Of a stretch of DNA of 64,000 nucleotides, positions 38,901 to 50,900 are shown piece after piece. Source of the DNA: Rhodeus uyekii (Eukaryota > Chordata > Actinopteri > Cypriniformes > Acheilognathidae); the NCBI GenBank assembly GCA_037043235.1, contig JAWRVZ010000460.1, positions 63,501-127,500 on the forward strand, given 5' to 3'. The first letter of the stretch is position 1. Every line of letters begins with the position of its first letter. Below the pieces are notes generated by a model. That model ran no database searches. It was not told the DNA's origin and saw nothing but the letters and a program-made list of their open reading frames with translations. Both the position numbers and the translations under genes were made by a program.

Positions 38901-41900
38901 TCCTAACCGACCAGGGAACTAATTTCATGTCTACCCTGTTAAAACAGGTTTACCAGCTTTTGGGAATCAAGAGTTTGCGTACCACCCCTTATCATCCCCA
39001 AACGGATGGGCTGACTGAGCGATTCAATCAGACTCTGAAGCAGATGCTCCGGAAGTTTGTTAGTGAGACCGGGCGAGATTGGGACCAGTGGTTGCCTTAT
39101 CTTCTCTTCGCTTATCGAGAAGTCCCTCAGGCTTCTACGGGGTTTTCTCCCTTTGAATTGTTGTATGGTCATGATGTCCGGGGCCCATTGGCTCTGTTAC
39201 AGGAGATGTGGGAAGGATGTCCTGAAAGGAAAGAGCCCACTAGTGTTGTCTCTCATGTCTTGCATATGAGGGAACGCCTAGAGAAAATGACCACTTTGGC
39301 CCAGAATCATTTGGCTGGAGCCAGGGAGCAGCAGAAGACCTGGTATGACCAGCGAGCTCGGGAAAGAAACCTGGAAGTCGGTAAAAATGTACTGGTCATG
39401 TTGCCTAGCCAAGAGAATAAGCTGTTAGCTAAATGGCAAGGCCCGTATGAAATCAAGAGGCGGCTTAGCCCTACAACCTATGAAATCAGTACTCCTGGTC
39501 AAGATCGTCCTAGTCGAGCTTTGCATGTCAACCTACTGAAGGAATGGGTTCCCCGACTTGAGAAATCACAGTCTTTGATGATTCGCTGTGTTGAAGGGGA
39601 CGAGTCAGATGATCAGTATTTGCCTCAGCCAGTTCTAGGGGACATCAGTCTAGACCATTTAACAGATTCCCAGCAGTCACAGGTACAAGCTCTCTTCACG
39701 TCAAAAGTATTTTCTGAATATCCGGGGTTTACCAACTTAATTGAGCATGATGTTGTATTGAAGCCTAATGCTGTTGTTAAACGTCAAAGTTACAGGATAC
39801 CCGAGCGACTTCAGGAGACTTTGAAGGAGGAGGTAGACCTTATGCTTCGCTTGGGGATTATTGAACCTTCTAACAGTGAGTGGTGTCACCCAATAGTCCT
39901 TGTGCCAAAAAAAGATGGGAGTATTAGATTCTGCATTGACTTCCGATATTTGAATTCAGTATCCAAGTTTGACTCCTACCCTACTCCTCGCATAAGTGAC
40001 TTAATTGATCGTTTGGGTCAGTCCAAATACTTGACGACAATGGACCTTTCTAAAGGATATTGGCAGATTCCGCTGACTCAATCCTCCAGGCCATTGACTG
40101 CATTCAGGGCACCAGGAGGCCTCTTTCAATTCAAGGTATTGCCATTTGGTCTTCACGGGGCAGTGGCTACATTTCAAAGGTTAATGGATCAGGTGTTGCG
40201 TGGTTTAACTTTTGCTGCTGCATATCTTGATGACATTGTTGTTTACAGCAACACCTGGGAGGAGCATGTGCAGCATCTCAAGGAAGTCTTGCGGCGTCTA
40301 CAGAAGGCTGGTTTAACTATCAATCCTAATAAGTGTGCTGTGGCTAAACAAGAAACTGAGTATCTGGGCTATGTGATTGGCCAGGGTGTTGTGCGACCAC
40401 AGGTAAAGAAAATTCAAGCCTTGGAGAAGTGCCCTGTGCCTCAAACACGGAAGGACCTGCGATCCTTCCTAGGTATGGCTGGATTTTATCATCGGTTTAT
40501 CCCTAACTTTTCCAGTAGAGCTGCTCTACTAACAGATATGGTGGGGGCACGTTGCCCGAACCAACTGCAGTGGACGGAGGAGAAATTAAGAGCTTTCCAG
40601 GACATTCAGAGAACCTTGACAGCGGACACTGTTCTTCATAATCCTGACTTTGGCCAACCCTTTATTGTACAGACCGATGCCTCAGAGAGGGGCATAGGAG
40701 CAGTCCTGTTGCAAGGACCACCAGAGAGCCGTCGGCCAGTGGCTTTTATCAGTCGTAAATTGTTCCCAAGAGAAGTACGTTATTCGACTGTGGAAAAGGA
40801 GTGTTTGGCTGTGAAGTGGGCACTGGATTCCCTAAGGTACTATCTACTGGGTCGTGAGTTTACCCTGGAGACTGATCATAAGGCATTGCAGTGGTTGGGG
40901 AAAATGAAGGATTCTAATGGAAGGATTACAAGATGGTATTTAGCTATGCAGCCCTTCAGATTCAAGATCCAACATGTGGCGGGTAAAGCCAATGTTACAG
41001 CTGACTATCTCTCCCGTTCTACCAATGAGGTTCCTGAAGGGGGGGGACATGTGATGGCCCTAGTGGCAGCCACACAAAGGTGGTAATGTGAACATTAAAT
41101 ACACACATGCAAACACCTTAACTGTAGGTACGTGCTCACTTGTGTTTTGTTTGTAATCATTTCATGATTTGATAGTATTTGTTTATTCTTTGTTGGTTAC
41201 GTGTTTTACATCTTTAGTTGCATTGTATCTATTGTTTATTTGTTTCTTTTTTGAGTTTAAGTAACGAGGAGTGACTGTTTGGCAGACATGGAGTCCCGGG
41301 GTGACAGACATTGGAATCCGGGCGGGAACAGAAGATTAAGTAATTGGTTCCGTCCGGATCTACTATGTGCTGGCGTTTCCCAGGGGTGGAAGAAAAATGT
41401 TTGTCTTTGTAAATTGATTTCTTAGGTCGTACATTTTTATAGTGTTTCATTATATTTTCTTTCTTTATGTTGGATTTGGTATATTTATATGTTGGGTTTA
41501 ATTTTGGATTTGTTTAGTATTGTGTAGGATGTAGTTATTTTGTTTCCCCCTTTTTGTGTTGTAATGGACCCATCTTTCCCTTTATAAGTGGTTACTTTGT
41601 TTAGTGGGGGGGTTAGCCTTACTCAGTTAGCCTCCTGGTTTGCTTTACTTTTGTTTGTTTTGTTTAGTTTGTTTATTTGTTTGTTGTAAGTTACTTTGTT
41701 TGGGCACTAATAAATGCCATTTTTTGAGTAAAAGCTGGTGTTCCTTGTGCTGATTATTTGGTCCCTCACACGCGCCAACATATATTGTGCATGTAAAGAA
41801 TTCGCAATATTTTCATAAATAACCTGTAACCACATTTACCTGTAGCATACATGTACTTATACAGGAGATTGATTTATAACACTCGTACCATTGAGCCAGG

Positions 41901-42957
41901 ACGTGGAGTACTCTGTGCGCAGTAAACTCTGAGCCGGAGAAGACCTAGAGATGATCGGCTCACTGCCCAGGAAGTTAAAAGAGGTTCCCGAGTACAACTC
42001 GCCATCTGAAAAGCAAACACAAGAAGTTAAAAGACTACAACTGTAAACATGAGGATATAAAGAGTAGCAGGCAAAGCACTTGAGGGTGACCTGCAGATGA
42101 ACGGCTGATGAACTTACCAACCATTACGGTAGTGAAACTTTGGGCCGGGTCAAAGGAGCATTTCCCTTTGCCATCCTCTGGCCTGTTGTGCAGACTGAAA
42201 TCCTGCAGAGACTACAGAGAAAGAGCCGGTAAGAGATGAAGCTGCTTTCATGCATTTATCAGATGCTTTTATCCAAAGCGACTTGCATTGCATTCAAGAA
42301 ACACATTGACATTCTAATCAGTTCTTGCTTTCCCTGGGAATCGAACCTGTGACCTTGATGTTGCAAGCGCCGCTCACTACTGTTTGAGACATGGGAAAGC
42401 AGAACATTCCATTAAAGTTTTATTATTATGTAAAAGCAAATTAAGAAATGGAACAGATATAAAGCATCATTTGCACACCTTGAATGCAATGCCAATGGCT
42501 TTTGGCTCACACTTCCATCCAAAGCGTAAATGCAAATAAAGAGTTCAGTCACATGATCCTGTTGTCTGTCATTATGGCAACAGAAAGAGGAAACTAGTGT
42601 ATTAAATCGCAGAAATTCAGTAACCGAGCCATTGTTATCCAAATATCAGGGAAGTTTTGAGAACATAGAAACTAACCGAAATGTCACGCATTCTGAAATT
42701 GATAACAATACTTTAGTTTAAAATTCTAAAGCGGAACAACTTATTTCCCAAAAGTAACAATCCCAGCAATGTTATGTTAATTTAAACCATAATGCATGTG
42801 TGTGTCATGCTCTCTCGTCTCGTATATTGTCTCCTATTGTCTTTTTAATTAGATCAAGAAAACAGTTGATTAACACTCGCATTTGCAAATTTATATTTAT
42901 ATATTATATATATATATTTTTTTATATATATATAATTTTTTTATATACATTTATATT

Positions 42958-43004
<47 letters not shown>

Positions 43005-43013
43005 CACATATAC

Positions 43014-43070
<57 letters not shown>

Positions 43071-46000
43071 ATTACATATATATACATATATATAATTACA
43101 ATAATTACAATCATTATTACAATGTCCAATATGGATTTTACAATATTATGGATATTACAATGTCCAATAATTACTATATATATATATTAGTTGAAGACAT
43201 AATTATTGTAATTATTGGACAACTGTAAATAGGATCAAAGATGGCAGAATCACAATGTCAAATAAATTATATTATCCAAAATATGCCAGTCACAATTACC
43301 GGCGCCCCTAGAACTTTTTTCTGAATTATATTCGCATTAATATTCCCATTTTAGGAACGAGGAACATTAAATTGTGTAACCATGACTTCTCGTTTCACAA
43401 GAGTATAAATGTGAGGAAAAACAAAGATCCCTTAATCATCACAATGAGTAAAACCACAGGATATATTCTGATCTGCAGCTGAGGACAGTTGAGCTTCACA
43501 GAATAGAAAGTGTCTGTAAGAAAAGAGCTAAAGCAATGAAAATTCCCATTTCCACCATCAGGCTAATAATTAACAAATTCCAATCAATTACAGATCTTAT
43601 GAATCTGCATGGAAGACGACGAGTGTCTATTTCTTGAGTCTTAATGCGTGTTTGAGGGGACAGAGACTCTCCAAGGATCACAGATGGAGAAATGCTTGAG
43701 TTATGAGGTCAGTAAATAAAAACTAAAAACCTCTAAATCATTCCAGAAATCCTCCTCGCTCATCCAAAAACTGGAGCTTCAAACGGGGGCTGGACTTTAT
43801 GGTCAGGTGAAACTAAAGATAGAGGTTTTTGGCAACAAACCCATCAGATGAGTGGTGTAAACACATAAAAAATAATGATGTGGGAATGTTGTTTCAGCCG
43901 GAGGTTCTGGAGATCTTGTTCAGATTCATGGCATCATGGATTTGATCAAACACCAACAGATAAAAAAGTCAAAACCTCTGCTGGAAATCTGATAATGGGT
44001 CGTGGCTAAATCTTCCATCAGGACAACGATCCAGAACAACATCAAAATCAATACACGAATGTGTCACTGCGCACTGAATGAAGCTTCTGGCACGACCTGA
44101 ACCCTAGAGAAAACCAGCGAAGAACAAAAAAACACCAATAACATCTGCAGGATCAGGAGAGAATGATCTCTGATCTCCAAACTCGTCCGGCGTTACAGAG
44201 GAAACTCACAGCTGCTATCCAGGCCAACAGTGCCAATAATTATGGCCAAAAAAACATTTGTTTCATAATGCTATTTCACAACCATTTAATAATAGTGCTA
44301 TTGTTGTAACGCTTTATGCGTAGCTCAAACATAGCTCAAAGCCTTTTGTCCCCAAATATGCAGTAGGGGTTCAATCTTCAACTGGCTGGAAGGAGCTGCC
44401 AGTGACTGGTAACGTGGGACCTCATGTAGACATGAGACCAGTGGCATTCATTAAAGGGACAGAAAGGACAACGTTCACACCCTGTCTTTTCAATCCTACT
44501 GGTGGAAAAAGGAATTAGAATGCCACTGGTCTCATGTCTACACACACTTTAATTATAGCAGGAAACGAAAAGAACATGCACTTTTCACACGGTCCCTTAT
44601 TCACAGCTCTGCAAAGAGCGAGCTTTCCCGGCGAGACTCACATTCAGACGGTGTTTACGGCTCAGTGCTCGTTATATCGAGCGAGAATAACGAAAATGAA
44701 GATTGTGAAACATTAAGACATATGTATCCATAAGTATACATTGTTTAGATTTTTTTTAGTGAGTAGTTTTAGAGTTATTGCCATTTTATGCCGAATGTGT
44801 GACGAATATCGAAAACAAAACTAACTTTACCCCGCTGAAGCGTCAGCGATGCGTAGCTAAGCTTCCAGTTGTTATCACGGTCATTTGATCGCTTTATTTG
44901 GCATGAACTCCCTTAAAACAGCCATGATATGAAAGAATAGGTTCTTAAGATTATACTCATGATAATAAAAATTATATATTTCGTTGTAGAGAGAGCAATA
45001 GAATACGCGCTGTACTCGGTGCTCATCAGCCACTGACTGGATGAGGCGTCGGCGACGCGTGAATAAGCTTCCAGTTATAACCACAGTCTTTTGAGCGCTT
45101 TATTTCGAACAAACTCCCTTAAAACAGCCACAATATGAAAGAAAAGGTTCTTAAGAGTCCAGTCATAATCATAAAACAATATATTTCGTTGTAGAGAGAG
45201 CAACAGAAAACGCGCTGTACTCGGTGCTCATCAGCCACTGACTGGAGGACGCGTCAGCGAAGCGTAGATAAGCTTCCACATTAACTGCCAGGTTGAGACT
45301 GGCAGCTGCCACCAGCAAGTTACAGGTCACGTGACCAGTCACTGGCAGCTCCTTCCAGCCAGTTGAAGATTGAACCCCCACTCCAAATATGTCTATTCAT
45401 AATACAGCAATGCCTCGAGATACGAGCGTCTCTACATATGAGTATTCCAAGATACAAGCAAGCCTTCGGCAGATTTTTGCTTCTAGATACGAGTAAATAT
45501 TTGAGATATGAGCGCCGTACTCACTTCACGTGTTCGCTGACTTCTGTATGCATCGCCCGCGAGTAGCTGATTTTCTCTCTATTTTGTGCATTATTCTTCA
45601 TAATAGCGATGAGTTGTGAGAAGAAGAAACGCATGATGACCGTGGAAATGAAGCATGAAATTGTGGATAAATATGAGCTGGTGCCGTGAGTGATCAGGAG
45701 CATCAGGAGTTGATCGAGATACAGACGATGAACATACGCAGGTGTTGCAAGAGCTCAGCAGTGGCGAGGAGGAGGAGGATGAACGGAGGAAAACAATTAT
45801 ACACGTGAAATTAAGGAAGTGATGGCTGTGTGGCAGAATGTTTCTGATTTCATTGGAAAGAAACACACTGATAAATCGTCTACTGGTAGTGCTTCGGTGC
45901 TTTTTGACGACACGTGCCTTACTTATCAATAAAGGGAGACAGAAACAAATCTCTCTCGATAGGTGTTTCGTTAAAAGGTCTGCGACAAGTCAAAGTGAAA

Positions 46001-47433
46001 GTGAGGGTAGTCAGGTGAAAAAAGGAAAGAAAACAAATCGAAAAAGCAAAACAATAATAGAAAATAGAAAAGTTAAAAAAAAGTAAGCCAAGTTCAGTAA
46101 TGTTAATTTAACTTTACGTAAGTTGCGTAGTGCTCGTGTAAGATACGATACCGAATCAAGTGTCTGCGTAACAACTGCTACTGTCTGTAAAAACGTATTA
46201 TTAAAAACACTTTTTATTTGATATCACACAAATCCTTATAATGTATACATGTACTATAATTGTGTGTGTGTGTGTGTGTGTCTATACCAATAAAAAACAT
46301 GTTTTTTCCCATTGTTACGGATCTGGAACGGATTTATTTAGTTTTCTATTATTTCTTATGGGAAAATGTGATTTGAGATACGAGCAATTCCAGTTACGAG
46401 CTCGTCCTGGAACGGATTATGCTCGTATCTCGAGGTATTACTGTATCCGTAATGTTTTTTATTTGTGAGTTTGCTTCAAAACTTAAAGCTCTTTATGGAA
46501 GAATTTCTCAAAAACATCCATTAGATGGAAAAAACAGTGCAAACATCTTTGAATGTTTAATAAGTGAAATATTAAGAGTTGTACACACCAGAGAATCACA
46601 GAGAGGCTGAAACGCATGAGTCCCGCAAACATACAGAGTGTCTTCATCCAGGAATTGCAAAACTCGAATGTAGTTTCGACAGTCCGTCTGTCACACGAGC
46701 ACAAAAACACATTCATTCTCAATCAAGATTCGACATCAGTGATGAAATGTTCAGATCAAAGACATTTTTCCACATTACCTCTTTAGATTTCCCTTTTAAA
46801 ATACACATTGACATGTCGTTCTCTGGAACTTTCCACAGCAGCTGAAACAGAAACACAGTCGATAAAACATCACATGGGGAAACGTCTCTCTCTCTCTGAA
46901 CTCTGGGGAGAGTTACATTAAAAAGAAATGCAGTGCAATATTGTGTTACTCCCTTAAAAAGTAACTAATTCCTTTTTTGTAATTACTTTATGCTTACTTA
47001 AAGTAAAGCGTTAGGTTACTTTTTCTCTTATCTGGGTTGGGATTTTTGGTTTGATTGTTTAGTAATAAGGTCAGCAGCGAGTGCATCGGTCAATAAAATT
47101 AGATTAAATGTATACAAATATTTGTTTTATTTAACATTTAATTATTGGAGGTAATATTCTGATTTTGCATTTTAATGGTTTTGTTTACTTTGAGGAAAAC
47201 TGAATCTGTTTTTGTGCGAGTAAGATTAATAAATGTTAACATTTATTAATAAAACTACAATAACCATCATGTTCACACACACACACACTCACTCACACCC
47301 ATATGCGCACACAAACACACACACACACTCTCACACACAAACACTCATACCCATACACACAAACACACACCCACTCACAATCATACAAACACACACCCAC
47401 TCACAATCATACACACACATACACACTCACAAT

Positions 47434-47490
<57 letters not shown>

Positions 47491-47899
47491 ATATGCGCAC
47501 ACAAACACACACACACACCCACACACTCTCTCACACACAAACACTCATACCCATACACTCACACACAAACACACACCCACTCACAATCATGCACACACAC
47601 ACACTCACAATCATACACATACACACACACACACCCATATGCGCACACAAACACACACACACACACTCTCACACACAAACACTCATACCCATACACACAA
47701 ACACACACCCACTCACAATCATACACACACACACACACACACTCACAATCATACACACACATACACTCACAATCATACACACACACACTCACAATCATAC
47801 ACACACACACACCCATATGCGCACACAAACACACACACACACCCACACACAAACACTCATACCCATACACTCACACACAAACACACACCCACTCACAAT

Positions 47900-47944
<45 letters not shown>

Positions 47945-50900
47945 ATACCCATATACACACACACACTCATACCCACATACACACATATACTCATACCCAC
48001 ATACACACACACACTGATACCCACACACACACACACACACACACCCACTCACAAACACACACACACACACACACACCCACTCACAATCATACACACACAC
48101 ACACTCACACCCATATGCGCACACAAACACACACACACACACTCTCACATACAAACACTCATACCCATACACTCACACACAAACACACACCCACTCACAA
48201 TCATATACACACACACACACACTCATACCCACACACACACACACACTCATACCCACATACACACACTCGCACCCATACACACTCATACCCATACACACAC
48301 CCACTCACAATCATACACACACACACACACACACACACTCATACCCACATACACACACTCACACACTCATACCCATACACTCACACACACAATCACACCC
48401 ACCCACTCAACATGAGGACGTGATTCGTGTCAGTCAATAAATGGGAAAAAAAAATTGAAACCATTTTGAAAATGTAACTCATATTTAAAAGTATTTACTC
48501 ATATGTAAAAGTAATGCGTTACTTTCCTAGTTGAAAAAAGTAATATGATTATGTAACTCAAGTTACTTGTGACATGTTTCTCCCAACGCCTGACATGTGT
48601 GCGACTGACATAAAGAGTGTTTAAAGGACATTGTCACCTGGTTGCTCTTGATGGACACGTTGTTCATGTCCAGCTGGTAGACGGCCTCTCGCGCGCCCAC
48701 ATACAGCAGCCCTCTGTCCTCGCTCAGCAGCAGCGTCGTGTAGTTAAACACGTCCGGCTCCCAGAACTCCAGCAGGTTCACATCTACACACACACACACA
48801 CACACACACAAACATTAGACGGGATTGTGGGTCATACTGGAAAACAAAGAGCAGACATATCTGACTAAGATGGAAAATCTAAGACGAAAAACGGCTGGAA
48901 AAGATATTTTCTGGAATCTCTTCACGTCTGCCGAATGAATACATGCACATTGGAAACTTCATCCATCAAAAATCATTATATTGTGCTGATATTGAGCTCA
49001 GGAAAACAGTTGTGCTGCTTCATGTACCCCATAAATATTTGAGCATGTGCATACATGGATAGTGATTGACGTGTCGCTGGCACACTTCAGTGTGTGTGTG
49101 TGTGTGCATGCGTGTGCGTTTACGCTACATACTTGCGGTTCACAGGTTGCCAGCGTTTTCGACAGATGCTGAAAACTGAAGCCCAGACGAGACGTCTGCA
49201 GGAACCACATGTGTGTGTTGATGCTATTTGTGTTAGAAAAGCCACACATCGAACTTCCTGTGCTGGTGAAACATGCATCTATACTGTACTACACTACTAT
49301 ATACACACTACTGTTAGATTCAGCAATGCTGCATTTACCAGATCAATAATACAGTGAAAACTGTAATATTGTTAAAGTAAAAATTATTGTAAGATGAAAT
49401 TTATTCCTGTGATTAAAGCTGAATTAGATGATAAATACAGTAAAACAGTGTAATATTATGTCAATGTAAAACAGCTGTTTTCTATGTGAATATATAGTAA
49501 AGTGTCATTTATTCCTGTGATTAAAGCTGAATTTATTAGATGATAAATACAGTAAAACAGTGTAATATTATATCAGTGTAAAACAGCTGTTTTCTATGTG
49601 AATATATAGTAAAGTGTCATTTATTCCTGTGATTAAAGCTGAATTTATTAGATGATAAATACAGTAAAACAGTGTAATATTATATCAGTGTAAAACAGCT
49701 GTTTTCTATGTGAATATATAGTAAAGTGTCATTTATTCCTGTGATTAAAGCTGAATTTATTAGATGATAAATACAGTAAAACAGTGTAATATTATATCAG
49801 TGTAAAACAGCTGTTTTCTATGTGAATATATAGTAAAGTGTCATTTATTCCTGTGATTAAAGCTGAATTTATTAGATGATAAATACAGTAAAACAGTGTA
49901 ATATTATATCAGTGTAAAACAGCTGTTTTCTATGTGAATATATAGTAAAGTGTCATTTATTCCTGTGATTAAAGCTGAATTTATTAGATGATAAATACAG
50001 TAAAACAGTGTAATATTATATCAGTGTAAAACAGCTGTTTTCTATGTGAATATATAGTAAAGTGTCATTTATTCCTGTGATTAAAGCTGAATTTATTAGA
50101 TGATAAATACAGTAAAACAGTGTAATATTATATCAGTGTAAAACAGCTGTTTTCTATGTGAATATATAGTAAAGTGTCATTTATTCCTGTGATTAAAGCT
50201 GAATTTATTAGATGATAAATACAGTAAAACAGTGTAATATTATATCAGTGTAAAACAGCTGTTTTCTATGTGAATATATAGTAAAGTGTCATTTATTCCT
50301 GTGATTAAAGCTGAATTTATTAGATGATAAATACAGTAAAACAGTGTAATATTATATCAGTGTAAAACAGCTGTTTTCTATGTGAATATATAGTAAAGTG
50401 TCATTTATTCCTGTGATTAAAGCTGAATTTATTAGATGATAAATACAGTAAAACAGTGTAATATTATATCAGTGTAAAACAGCTGTTTTCCATGTGAATA
50501 TATAGTAAAGTGTCATTTATTCCTGTGATTAAAGCTGAATTTTCAGCATCATTGCTCCAGTCTTGAGTGTCACATGATCCTTCACAAATCATTTATTGTA
50601 ATTTTTGATCAATTGAACTTATCCTTGCTGAATAAAAGTATTAATTTCTTCAAGACAAATCCAAAAAATATGTGCTGAACCGTTTTTGGGTGCGTAGATC
50701 AGTGGAAATGGTAAAGCTTTTAAATGAAAAACAAAAAGATCTGCTCTCACTGTTTTACTAATAATTTGTATTATTATTATGCAACAAAGCACATGTGATC
50801 ACAGTAGTTTCTCATTACAGGCATTTCCAAACTCATTCATTTATTTTATTTTATATTTTGATGAGAAACACACACACACACACAGAATTTAGTAGCTTAG

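Larger units (their letters stand above)
36044..41770 (+). mobile_element. Gmr1-like Ty3/gypsy LTR retrotransposon, structurally complete
   Basis: Two 721-bp LTRs (TGTGATGG…CCCTCACA) that read as identical, a 5-bp target duplication CGCGC (36039-36043 and 41771-41775), a primer-binding-like TGGTGGCAGCGGTGGGA just after the 5' LTR, a purine tract (GAAGGGGGGGGACA) just before the 3' LTR, and one uninterrupted gag-pol frame. The pol order is protease, integrase, reverse transcriptase, RNase H. Known: Ty3/gypsy elements normally have integrase last; the integrase-first order defines the Gmr1 group first described from cod. It lies antisense to sema4d in an intron. Confidence 0.95.

Noticed and set aside
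47233..48423. Long open frames (up to 396 codons) on the plus strand
   Set aside because: Pure translation of CA-rich repeats into His/Thr; all three frames are open, so no coding signal. The same applies to 31062-31979 and 488-788.
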